Assembly (NCBI RefSeq): GCF_900496995.4
Contig: NC_044006.1
Coordinates: forward strand, 59,875,204 to 59,939,203
Direction of reading: 5' to 3'
DNA length: 64,000 bases
From: Aquila chrysaetos chrysaetos
Taxonomy: Eukaryota > Chordata > Aves > Accipitriformes > Accipitridae
Part shown: positions 14,701 through 28,846 of the stretch, in pieces
Position numbering within the stretch: the stretch's first letter is position 1
How the letters are laid out: each line of letters begins with the position of its first letter
The notes under the pieces: generated by a model
Told to the model about the DNA's origin: nothing
What the model saw: only the letters and a program-made list of their open reading frames with translations
Databases searched by the model: none
Program-made: the position numbers and the translations under genes

Positions 14701-17306
14701 GGCACACTCCCTAATAGCTTGAAAATAGAGCTGATACATACAGGGCTGTAACTTCTTGATTTTTGAAACAGAAAATCTAAGACTGTAGGCTTGCCCACAT
14801 CACATATTTATGTTGTGAAAGCCAGCTTAGAAATGTCTGCAAACGGCCAGCTTGTAACACTCATCTAAAGTAGCACTTTGCTTTTGGATATCACTACACT
14901 TGGCTGTCCACTCAATTAGATGAACTTCCACGTTTTTCAAGAGCAATTTGAAAAGATGAATACTAGAAGGGAGGATGATATCCAGGAAGAAGGAGAGGGG
15001 TAGAATCTGGCCTTGAGCGATACACAGTATTTGGGTGGGAGGTGCTGAAAGCATACAATTGTTGCTTTTGATTTTAATTGCAAGAGAATTTAAAGGAATT
15101 GTAATTAATATGACATGAAAGCTCAGATGGAATGGCTTGGCATAAACCGAGCCTGTGGTTAGTTTAAACATCTATCACACTGACCTCCTGTAAATCAGGG
15201 TCAGGAAACAATGAGAGGGCAGGCAAGTGTTTGCGCTGTTGTTTGCTGACTGGCTGTTCAAAGGAATGCTGGAAGAACGTGCCAAGAATCTGGCTTTGTC
15301 AGGAAAAATAGTTCTTGTTTCTGAAGACTGACAGATCTTTAGAGACAGAAAGGAGAGAGCTAGCACACAGGTGAAGAACACTAAAACTCGAAGCAGGACT
15401 TCTAGAAGTTTCTCCAGGTGTTGCAAATGACTAAATACAGTAAGAGACGCACGAGGCATCAGACTGTAATCCTGCATTACACTGTGCCTGTGTGCGAAAC
15501 CAGTACTGAGGGTGGGAGCGAGGTGGGGGTTAGGGCTTCTTGGCACTGCGTAAGGCTTGTGCAGGAGCCTGCCCAGTTCAGAGAGTCAGGGAAAGCAAAC
15601 CCGGGGTTGCTGAGGTAACTGTCGATTGTAATGCACTGAGAAAAGCAGATCGGCAAGCTCTGGCATTGCCACAAAAATCTGGGCCAGGAACTAAGATGAG
15701 GCCCAGCATATATTTTGTGCTATTGTCATGGCCAGAAGGGCTCAAATGATGAAGGATATTCCTCTAAAGCCAGTTGTTCTCAGTTTAAGGCTGCCTTATT
15801 GTGCCATAAAATGTCACTGGAGCAAGAGAAAATAATTTCCTAGTTGCTGAAATAATTCAGCATTTAAATGGGAGTGCTGCCATGCACTATCAACACACAC
15901 AAGATGTATCGGAAGAAATAAGGCGATTGGACCTGCTGCAGAAAGCACAAGGAAAGGCAAAAAGAAATTTAATTTGGATGAACAGTCTGGATGCCACCTT
16001 TGAAATATACTGGTTGGAAGGAGGGAAAGTGAGCATCCTTAGTTGAAACGAGACTTGTGAAGGTTCCCTTAACCATAATTTCTAAGGTCAATAAAGTTAA
16101 TGAAGTAGACTCAATAGGCAAGCAGGAATCCTGTGACTGACTTAAAACATCGAACACCGAAGTTCTGGTAGAGGTCTGGAAAATAACTGAGAACATGAGA
16201 AATAGAAAAATACTTTTTAGCTGAGACTTTATTAAAAACAGGGATAAAAATACTGATTTTCATTTTGGGCTGTTTTTCTATGCTCACATTTCTCCTAACA
16301 ACTATTATTACAGGAAAGTTATACATAAATAAGAATTACTTTTTGTCTTTCAGAAAGCAATTAACACAGACAATGACACATGAATGCTTAATTGCATATT
16401 TTAAAACTAACTTTTAGAGCAATTTTGGTATGATGACTTTGTGTTGAATTAACTCAGAAGAGTGATGGCAACTTTCCAGGATTTTTCACCTTAGATGAAC
16501 CTATAGACAAAAGATCAAATCATAAATGCTTGTTTTCCTGGAATGACTAATTAGAAGACTTTTGAAAATATGCTGGCAAAGGGCTTTTGCAAAGTGTGTC
16601 AGGGCAGAGGAATATTTAAAAAAGGTCCAAACCCCTCCAAACCCTAAATTCTTAAATAGTTGTTTATAAGTTTGCAGCTTTTTATTTGTTAGCTATCAGT
16701 TATGTTATGGATAAATACAGTTCGATCAGCTGGGACATTACTTTCCCTATATATCAAAACCATCTGAAGGAGTGAAAGCAGCAGCTCCTGTCAACAGCAG
16801 CAAAGGACATTAGCCAGGCCTTGTTGCTTTAGTGTTTCATGTATCTTGGTACTATAATTTTGATTAAACCTAAACATAGAAATCACCTACTTCCTTGATT
16901 TTCAAAATAACTTCCCACCCACCCAATTATTTCAGTTGGAGCCATGGGCTGGCAAGGGAATGGTAAGTCAGGAATGGTATTTTTGGACTGTAAAATACAC
17001 ATTTGTAAAGCAGTCTGGGGACAAGAGCGAGAGCCAGCAGAGGGTGAGAAAAACTGGTTCTGGGAAGAAGCTGAATAAAGGTAGCACTGGCAGTCAGGGA
17101 GGGCAGCACAACCCTTGGGAGAAGGGCAGGGAGGTTTAAAGAAGTTAACTTCATGACTTTTTTTATTTAGAGCTTGTTCTCAGCAAAAAGCTAACTCCTA
17201 CGTCTTTACAGTTTTAAACTGTGGTCCCATCTGCTCTAACTTTGAGAGCTGAGCTTGGAAAATACCAGGAGACCTCAGCAAGATGCTGGAGCTGACACTG
17301 GTAGCT

Positions 17307-17391
17307 GCGTCACCATCTCTTCTCTGCCACGAGAGCCTCCGAGTCCTGAGGGAGCGCTGCGCATCTCGCGAGGCGCTCGGGCTGCTGCGTA
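17307..17391. promoter_or_regulatory. Isolated CpG cluster, possible small promoter
   Basis: Ten CpG dinucleotides fall within about 82 bp (first at 17,308, last at 17,388), in a region where CpG is otherwise rare. The core at 17,364-17,373 is TCTCGCGAGG, one base from the TCTCGCGAGA promoter element. An inverted pair GAGCGC/GCGCTC lies at 17,352-17,357 and 17,373-17,378. It is too short for a usual CpG island. It could be an alternative upstream promoter of a neighbouring gene, an enhancer, or a scrap of inserted CpG-rich DNA. Confidence 0.3.
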
Positions 17392-20300
17392 AACCAGAGA
17401 CTATGATAGTCCTCATCCTCCCAACCGAACCCTTCAAAAAATGGTAGGGTAAAATGCCACTATCCTCATCCTGGTTCAACCCAAGTCTGTTACCCCATAG
17501 GCTTAGCTGATGTGTAGTACTTTGTGGCCACTCCTGCAATATGGAGCTTATAATAATTTTACATAGTTTAGTGCTACGGCTGGGGAAGGGTTTCTCTTGG
17601 CAAATTAAGGTGGAAGATGCAGAGGTTCTGCTTGCTCTGTCAGGATAATGACTGTGTTACGACATGGATGAAACTATGGCTTTAGGCAGGCCAGGTTTGG
17701 CCTTGAGGAGCCTGAAGGAAGAAAGCTCTGGTATTTATGAGCAGGTGAACTGCAGAGCAGAAAAAAAGCAGCTGTGCTCCATGTTGATTGTTATCATTCA
17801 TAAACAAGAGTTTATATTCTACTCTTTTTTTCTTACTAGAAATGGGACTTGTAAGTTTTTATTATGAACTTTGGAAAGTCTGCTTAGTGATGGCTGAGAA
17901 CAGCTATGACATGCCTTTGTCTCCTCAGGTAATGAAGATTTACTTTAACAGCTGTGACTCCCAGAGGCATTGGTAGAGGAACATTTGGTGAGCCTTACCG
18001 CGAACTGCACGACCGCATTTCCATACTATTTAGTAATGTATTAAATGTTGTACCAAAAATTTAAATTCTCATAGTTAACAATAGTACAAGCATTCCTATT
18101 TTTAGGCCAATGCCATTATGCTAAAGGAGACTAAAGGACTGTTTGGAATAACATCCACATTGAAAATGATACTATTTTCATGTGTAGAACCTATATTAAC
18201 TAAAAACTATGGCTCTGATCTTTCTAAGACTCAGTAGGGGCTTAACTCGGGGCGTGTGAGCTGTTGTGTTCTGTTGGTCTGTGTTTCTCTGTAGGAACGG
18301 GGCCTGCATCCTGTGGTGTTAGTTTGCTATTCAAATACAGATAACATGCACTCCTTCTTGAGTAGCTTTACATAGTTTTCACAACCTATTTTGACTTCAC
18401 AAAATGCTGTTGTCCTTCTGCATAAAATAATTTACATGTCTCAGAGGCTGCTGAAGTTGAGACAGTCTAAACACAGTTTAAGGGATGGAAAATAACCCCA
18501 GTAAATCTACGCCTAACTGAAGACTTCAGATCAGCCTGGGGCAGTGCCATGACGTGCCTTGACTTCCTTCTTCCCTTCTGCACAGGAAATGTGTTCTTGT
18601 ATTTGACTGTTTTTCTATAAATAAATGGAACATAATCAGGAAAACACTCGTTAGCTTTGGACTCCAGCTTGTGACTCATGTGGGGAAAGTATCAGAATAT
18701 TTTGAGGCATATTTTGGCTAGGCTGCTGCAAGATATGGCTGAGGCCTGAAAGAATCAACTGTGTGCCAGACCTGACCTGGATAAACCCTCTTCTGTGCTT
18801 GTCTGAGTACTGGAGCTAGAAATACTGCAGGATATTTGTTGTGCTGATTTGTGTCTCAGTGGCCAGATTCCTCCTCCAGCCGCAGCTGCTGCCTAAGCTC
18901 CAGGAGCAAATGAAACCATGTTGGGCAACGGTGGTGGGACACAGACTCCTCTCTCCATGCCTTGCGAGCCAGTTAGCTTCTCCACTCTCATACTTTTGGA
19001 CACAAACCATAGATTATTTTTTTTCCCCTTAAATTATGTATTTTCTACTTTTCTTATAATCTCCCATGAAAGACCAGTAACTGCCACCCAGTAGTGTCTC
19101 AGCGGTCTGTGGGATTTGTTTTCTCTATGAGTTGCGAACTCACTGGTCTTTGTGCCATGTCTCCAGATCATCCTTCACCTCGCTCCCAGCACCTGCTGAG
19201 CTTGTAAATTGGTTTCTGCCCAACATGGACTGAGAGGAATTGGGAGAAATGGAAATAAAGATCAAAGGAATACAGTAAAGCCTGAGATGGGAAGACCTAA
19301 AAACCTCAGAAAATGAGGGACTGTTAGGAACAACACTGAGATCTATTCAGATGGAGTAACATAGTTGTCTAATGTGCTTGATTAAATTTAAGAGACAGAT
19401 TGACTGACCTTACAGAGCTGAGACTGCCTTGTATAAAGCTTAGGCAAAATAGTACTGGAAGCTTAAATTGGGTGTTTGTGGTTAGAAGCTTGAATGCCGT
19501 TAATAGCATCATGTTATTATGTGAAATGCCTTCTGGAGGAAGAGAAACAATTTCAGTTTATTATGGTTTTCTTTCACATATGGCACAAATGGGCCCAGGA
19601 CCAAACTGGCTCTCAACAGAAAGCCTTCCATCTCCGCCCTCATTCAGCAGGTCATATTTAACTGATTTTAATATCCTTCCTGTACACTCACTGGTGGATC
19701 CATTCCAATCAATACTCTACGGTTAAAGTTTTTAATGACACTTCATTTTTTACCCTCCTTGACTCTTATGCTGCTCATGCTACTGTTGAATATTCCTTTG
19801 TATTTGGTCTGCTTTTTGTCTCTCTGTGCTAGTGTTTATGCTGAGCTATTATTTCCAAAAGCTAAATTTTGAGCACTCTCACCTCACTCCAAATTTCCTA
19901 AGAAAAACCAGAAACACTACTACAATAATTCTCATGAAAACCCAAACAAATAAATTAATTAAACAACATTTGCATGGTTCAGAAAGACAAAGAGATATTC
20001 ATGCCCACATCAAAGAATGACACAATTGTACTTGCCTCTCCTTTTTATTGGGGTACCTCCTGTTTTCATTCCAAGTTATATTATTGCATGTTTTCCCAGT
20101 CTATCCAGATTAGGCAAGAAACATATTTTCAAAGGTACATAATCACTGAAAGATGCAGCTAGGCACCCACCCAAGCAGGTGAAATCCCATAAAATTTTCT
20201 TGGATGCTTAAGCACCTTTGAAAATCTGCCCTTAAATGTTTCAGAATGAGGGCTTATCTTTCCTGGAAAACAACAAATGCTTGTGAGTTACATTAAAAAC

Positions 20301-21890
20301 TACAGGACTGGCAAGAATTGGGTTAAAAGATACTAGGATAGAACAACATAAAAATAGAGTGTAACTGGAGAAAAGCAATCTAAAGAAAAGAGATTAATAC
20401 TTCCAGGAAAATGGAAAATTGCTGAGAAAAGGCACTTCAAGATAACTCTGTTTTCTGGCACTGCTTCCAAAACAACTTAGCTAGATTCCAGTGTTCTCCT
20501 ATGCAAATTGAGTATCTATGAAGGCATAACATACATCTTCCAGCAATAGAGTTGTCCCTTGTATAACCTCATGACTTAACAGTGGTGACAAACATAGGAA
20601 GCTTTACTAACAATAGGACCAATGGATTTTGGAACATGTGTAGTAGTGATTGAATGTAATGAAATTTTGTGTCATGATTAGAAACAAGATTTTCTGACCA
20701 TTATCAGAGGCCCAATCATGCAGGTCTAAGACAGACTGCTAGATCACAATACTACAAATCATTTTTGTCTCTTTCTACCGAAAAAAATGGGGAAACCTTT
20801 CATGCCACTCCTGAAACAAACTAAAGGTCATCCTTTGACTGGTATCCAAACCTTTTTCTCTCTTAATATTACAAATAAATTGCAGTACTGCAAACTCCAG
20901 TAATTTGTCAGTAGTTCATTGCTCCATGCAGCAGCAGAAGGAACAAGGCATGACAGCAAGTATTTAACTAATTGAGTCTAAGTTTCTGCAGATTTGGAAC
21001 CCCCTTTGTGTTCCAAAACAACCACTGGCAACAGTGAAAAGTTCAGCTGCGGATACACATGTGTTCCTGTGAAGCTACAAAGAAACCAAACACTAGTTCA
21101 TGGACAGAAAGGAAGGTAGTGTCAGCCAGTACTTAGTCACAGCAGAACTACAGCTGACAACGTTCAAGGGGCTTACAGAGCCTCACCCAGAACTGATGTC
21201 TCCTTTTTTCCTTCTGAAAAATATTGGGTGTTCTTCATGTTTTCTGCAAAATAAATGACAACCTTTCTTCAGTATCTCTTAGCACTTCCTTCTTTATTTT
21301 GGTTATCTTTCTCCTCTCATCATTTATGATAAGTGCAGAATATTGCTTTTTCTTAACAAAGAATTATCCTTTTAACACCACAAAATAATCCCACAGTATA
21401 GTTTATGGCTTGTGATCAATCTTTTCTAGCCAGCCACGTGTTGTTGAGGTGTTCTCACTGCTCTGAATATCCCTGGCAATCACAGCAGTCATTCCCTAGT
21501 GGTACAAACACTATCAGTTCAGGCACTGGGATAGCTAGATGTGGCTGACTTCCTGGAGGAAGGCATACAGCATTAAATGAATAATTGCAAAAGGTGTATG
21601 AAATTAGGATCAAAGCTTTTATTTTCCCTGCACTTTATTTTCATTTTGTTGAGAGCATGGGTAAAGTACCTGACGCTCTGCTTCTCTCACCTACAAGGTT
21701 TCAAATGAGGACCACTGAAAGAAGCACAGGAAGAGGTTGACTCATCCTCTTCAGTTATCTTGTGCTCTCTGGTGACTACAGCCAGAGCCAACTTTGGGGA
21801 GACTGAGCTGAGGTGACACACACCTACATTAACTTACATGTGTAAAATTTCTCCCTCCAGTCTAAGGAGAAAAAGAATTTAAGATACCTT

Positions 21891-21990
21891 TCACAGTACA
21901 CTTAGATACTGCATTCATCTCAGATCTATATATGTAGACTTCACAGTACACTTAGATACTGCATTCATCTCAGATCTATATATGTAGACT
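21891..21990 (+). repeat. Perfect 50-bp tandem duplication (2 copies)
   Basis: The 50 bases at 21,891-21,940 are repeated without a mismatch at 21,941-21,990. The unit is not low-complexity and is not repeated a third time. Perfect identity suggests a very recent duplication, a polymorphic site, or an assembly artefact. Confidence 0.97.
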
Positions 21991-24284
21991 ATCAGAGGTT
22001 TTGGAAAACATTTAAAAAGGCAAAAGAAGGGAAAAACATTCCCAAATGTGATGGTTTTACAAAAGGGCAAGGGTGCCTCTAGCTCTTGCTATGCTACCCT
22101 TGTGATGTTTTTCTTTTGAGATTCTCATTTTTACCTGAAACTGAAAATTAAAGTTTTCTAGGTAGCTAGAATCAATTACAGTCTCCATGTGTAACAAGTT
22201 TGATTACAACAGAGGTTTTCACTGCTATTTTATCTGAGAAAATAAAAATGCAAACATATGCAGAGAAGATGATTTGACCTTTATCTTCTTCAGTCTAAAG
22301 AAATATTAAAATTTAAATCTCCAATTTTTTATGAAAATAAACGTTATTCTCACCACGGAGCAATAATGGTGATGCATGACATAAGTACATCTCCAAGTTA
22401 AGCATTTTACTGTGTATAAAGTGTGACAATTTGACTCTTTCACAGATCAGAAACTGTTCTGCAGCTGAATATCACATACAGTTAACATTGTGTTTTGGGG
22501 CAAAATGTTGGAATTTTACATTATAGAAATTTAATAATAAAACTTTGTTCAACTATAAATACAAGAATGCAACAGCTAATTGAGTTGAAAAAATTGAAAA
22601 AATATTTTAATTACAGACTGTTTAGACTATTTAAATTCTATTTTTTAAGCAGAAACTACTAGATATTCAGCCCATATCTATAGTTTGTAACATGAAATCC
22701 TAAATGATATTCAGTTAACCAAGTTGCAGGAATTATTCTTCTTACTATGGCTTTCTCTCCAGAAAATCACTTTCAGATATTTTGGAATTGGACCAGACTA
22801 AGCAGGAATGAACTGAATGAAGTCTAAAACCTGATGGCTGCTAAACATTTATGTAACTTTAAAACAAATTACTGCCCATGTTAATTTGTATTCAACAGGT
22901 AGGGAAAAGATGCTGGTGTTAAAGAGTGCATGAGAAGAAAAACTGACATAAAAATGGATGCCCGCCAAACACATAAACACAATGTCCAGAAAAGTAAGCA
23001 ATTGTAAAGAACATCCTCTCTTCTTCAGCAACAGATGTTGCTGAACTGATTTTAAAAAAAAAGATACATTGCTCTGTGGGTCATAGGGTGCAACCGCAAC
23101 TGAAAAAATGTTTAGTGGCCTTCTAGTTAAAGTACATTGTGACACAGGGCATCAACACTATTGTTGAACCAGGAGACAGCTACAGAAAAGAAGTATGTTT
23201 TTTTTAAACTATGAAGAAACCAGACCGAATAATAATCAGACATATATGCATAATTACCTGTGACCTCAGTTACACTAATGATATATTGGAATCAGATTAT
23301 TAAAGTAACTGAAAACTAATTTTTCAGATGGAAGTGCTTCAAGCAAAGAGTAACGTGGAATGGCAACTGAGACATCTGGACACGCTCAGATATACAAAGG
23401 TACAAAATTCAAATAGGACATTAGAAGAGAAAAATGCCTCTTATTCACAGTATAATTGCACATGTAAATTCTCTAGTGAAATCTGTATGGTGCTTTATCA
23501 CAATGTTAAAAATATGATGGCAGAAGGAAATAAAATTAATTTGAAGAAATATTCCAGTTCTTCTTCTTATCTTTTCTATAACTCTGGTCTTTCCTATTAA
23601 GTATGTAGATTTTAATAATCTGAATCTTCCAATGAAACAACTTTAACACAGCCTGAATTATGTGCATCTATATTACTTCATATTTTCACACTAATTTCAC
23701 GCTAATTCACTTGTTACATTTTTTGTTTTTGTTGCTGAAGGCTGATCATAGTAGAAAGGCAAATTAGATTATGACTTTTTAAGAAGAGAAGAAAAAAGGG
23801 AAATAACCTAATGGATCTCCTGGACTAAGCCTAAGCCTAAGCATGTCTGCCTGCACAGTGTGCCAATACTACTAAATCCATAGAAATCAGAAGCATTAAG
23901 AAAAAATTTAACACTCTCATAAAAGAAAAAGAGATTAAACTCTTCTCACCAGCTTCTTCCAGGGGCTGTACGGGTGTGCTTTCTTCTCTATAACAGAAGA
24001 AAGTTATTCTGTGAGGGAAAGCTTTTCAACAGAACTCTTTAAAAATAGGTTAAAAGAGTAAAGAAGAGAGGGCTAAAGCGTTTCTCTAGCAACCACAGTA
24101 ATTCTTTGATCTTACTTCTTCGTGCCATTAACATCATGGATTTTATCCGAATAACAATAGCTTATGAGCCACAGGATACATATATAAGGTATGTTTAGAT
24201 TACCAAGTAAATGCATATTTTTGAAGAGCTTTTACAGCATGTGCGAAATAGGCTGAAGCAGGAAAATAAACAACTGTGCAATGT

Positions 24285-25542
24285 AACAAGTATTCTTACT
24301 GTTTCTTTATTAGTTTAAAGGAGCCTGGAGCTAATAACAATCTGCCTCTTACAGTTCAGAGCAAAGCTATTGATACACAGCTACTTACTTTGCATTGGCT
24401 TCTCTCGGGAAGTTATGTACAGCACAGAATTAAATTTTTCACACTTAACACAGCATGTAAGTTAACAAACTTCTTCAAACACAGTGTATAAAGGAAGGAA
24501 GGAATCTCTAGAGTCTACAGTATTCATGGGTTAACTTGTTTTCTATGTTTTCCTATACATTTTTTTTCTTTTTTTATACAAGTCTTCTCCAACATTGTCA
24601 GATCTGTATTCTTAAAGATGACAAATGGTCACAAAAAGTCTCAACTTAGACATGCCACAAAAATCAAATCGTAACTGAATAATTGTCTGACTAGCATTAA
24701 ACTTTTGTTCTTAATGAGGTTGATTAAGAATATATGCACAGGAGAACATTATGTTAGTTTTTTTACTTGTTTGTGTCCTATAGAAGTAAAAGGATACCAT
24801 GCAGAAATTGAAACCTGCCTGGCATTCTTTTCTCTTGATTAAAATTCAGCACATTAAACAGGTTGGATCTATGGCTACATGACATACCAAACCCATGACA
24901 TCTTCCAATTTCAGATCACCAGTGTCTTGCAAAAGTTCATTTTGTATCAGCACTCTAGTTCAGTGCATTCTGAGTGTTAAAACTTCTGTTCCGAAGAGGC
25001 AGTAATGAACTGCTAGAAACGTACATACAACACACAGCTTCAGCTGAAACTTTTGAATTGTGGAATTAAATCAAAATAATGCTTTAGTTTGGCAGCAGCA
25101 TATCTGACCAAGACTAAAGGGATGCTGAAGTCAATAAAATTCTGTAAAATAATCTTCATGCACAGAATGGCACTTTTGAATGATCTAATGAAACACAGTG
25201 AAGTACATGAATTGCAGTGGGTAGAATGATGGACTGAGCAAAGAAAAGATGCATTCACAATGAGAATTGAGGCAGACAAATTATTAGTCAAAAGGCATCT
25301 TATGCGGTATAATTTTAATACTTAAAAAAGGTAATAACTTTAAAAGCCCTCTACTTCACATTTTAGATAAGAGCTCTCACTTCTGTAAATATTAATCAGT
25401 ATCTCTAGAGCAAACCCCTTATTGTACTGAGCTGAAAGAAACACAAGTCAGTTGAACCGCTCTTCTGGGAGATGCTTGAGGGAGTGTAGTCAAATTTCTG
25501 CTTCACTGAGCTTGCAAATCTTCAGGTGAGGATGTTACCGCT
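24285..25542 (-). other. PRTFDC1: Probable PRTFDC1 3' UTR
   Basis: This is AT-rich sequence downstream of the TGA stop on the minus strand, running about 1.25 kb to a canonical AATAAA. The 83-codon open frame at 25,040-25,291 is taken as chance. An earlier ATTAAA on the minus strand (25,314-25,319) would give a UTR of about 230-250 nt, so alternative polyadenylation is possible. The extent is inferred, as no transcript evidence is available. Confidence 0.5.
24306..24311 (-). promoter_or_regulatory. Candidate poly(A) signal AATAAA
   Basis: AATAAA on the minus strand in the context CTAATAAAGAAAC, followed within about 30 nt by T/G-rich sequence (TTGTTACATTG, CAGTTGTTTATTTT). It is the first canonical AATAAA I noticed downstream of the PRTFDC1 stop. 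Confidence 0.45.
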
Positions 25543-25590
25543 TCAGACTCTGTATTTTGCTTTGCCATGATCATTGATAACACATATGTG
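25543..25590 (-). CDS. PRTFDC1: PRTFDC1 exon 9 (last coding exon)
   Basis: The minus strand reads TTCTTTTCAG, then 15 codons and a TGA stop: HICVINDHGKAKYRV. HPRT1 ends with HVCVISETGKAKYKA, and human PRTFDC1 also has an HICVIN start to this segment. The coding part is 48 nt including the stop, the same as HPRT1 exon 9. It starts in phase 0 after the Asn that ends exon 8. This is the C-terminal beta strand of the type I phosphoribosyltransferase fold and carries no catalytic residue. Polypyrimidine tract and AG acceptor are clear (AG at 25,591-25,592). Confidence 0.95.
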   Translation of the reverse strand, partial: HICVINDHGKAKYRV

Positions 25591-28301
<2,711 letters not shown>

Positions 28302-28348
28302 AATCTGGTCTGTACCCATCAGGCCGAGATGTTCTTTTCACCAACAAA
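28302..28348 (-). CDS. PRTFDC1: PRTFDC1 exon 7
   Basis: 47 nt, as in HPRT1 exon 7. With flanking split codons it reads SLLVKRTSRPDGYRPDY. Lys165 (HPRT numbering), which reads the purine O6, and Arg169 are retained. Compared with HPRT1 (LLVKRTPRSVGYKPDF), the TSR and DG residues follow human PRTFDC1. The Ser161 codon is split as AG/T across the exon 6-7 junction, and the Tyr177 codon as T/AT across the 7-8 junction. Both splice sites are canonical (donor GTAAGT, acceptor AATTACAG). Confidence 0.96.
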
Positions 28349-28763
28349 CTGTAATTAAAAACAAAATAAAACCCATGTAAATCTGGCTATTTACCTGAAT
28401 AACATGCATAAAACCTATTCCCTTTATCAAAAAGCTTCCAAGCCATGTGAATCACTGTTCTCGTTCCGCTTCTCCTCCTGACAACCTCCTGATGGCAGGG
28501 AAGAGATGGGTGTGTTCCCCTTCAAAGTCCATCAGTGCCAGTCTTGAAATGGCTGAAGGGTCATTGCCACTGCAGAGCAATACAAAAGCATTTCCTCTCC
28601 TTTCCTCCACCCTCCTCTTAGTGACTCAGGCAGCTCCTCTGCGGAGCTCCCCGCGCGATACTGCAGCACCAAATTAAAGCAGGATCTCAGAATGGGAACC
28701 TCCACTGCAAAATAGGTTGGGCTAGACTAATTAATTACTAAGTTTTGTGATCATTTTACTCAC
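28349..28763 (-). other. PRTFDC1: PRTFDC1 intron 6
   Basis: 415 bp. It contains a GC-richer patch at about 28,620-28,665 with a TGACTCA (AP-1-type) site near 28,622 and several CpGs on the + strand. Whether that patch has a function cannot be judged from sequence alone. Confidence 0.85.
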
Positions 28764-28846
28764 CTTGCCACTTTAATCATTTTTGGCTTGTATTTTTCTA
28801 TATTATTAAGCAGAACCTTCATAGTCCTTCCAGTTCCAACAATATC
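28764..28846 (-). CDS. PRTFDC1: PRTFDC1 exon 6 (PRPP-binding loop)
   Basis: 83 nt, as in HPRT1 exon 6. It reads DIVGTGRTMKVLLNNIEKYK, then PKMIKVA and a split Ser. This is the phosphate loop that binds the 5-phosphate of PRPP in type I phosphoribosyltransferases. Together with Glu133 from exon 5, Asp134 completes the acidic pair. HPRT uses Asp137 as the general base; here that position is Gly, and Lys140 is Arg. Human PRTFDC1 is reported to have the same Asp-to-Gly change and very low activity, so this bird copy is probably also a weak enzyme. The acceptor TTTGTAAG is a poorer match than the others. Confidence 0.97.

Larger units (their letters stand above)
11761..24284. other. Intergenic DNA, no gene recognised
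   Basis: I recognise no coding exon, RNA gene or intact mobile element here. The stretch holds the CpG cluster at 17.31-17.39 kb and the 50-bp tandem duplication at 21.89 kb, both listed separately. A purine-rich segment at about 11,990-12,560 has open frames, but none resembles a protein I know. Confidence 0.55.

Noticed and set aside
15175-15546. 123-codon open frame on the minus strand
   Set aside because: No similarity to a known family and no support from neighbouring frames; treated as chance.
23825-23842. Three CTAAGC units, reading GCCTAA like a nematode telomere repeat
   Set aside because: Only 18 bp, not the vertebrate telomere repeat; a chance micro-duplication.
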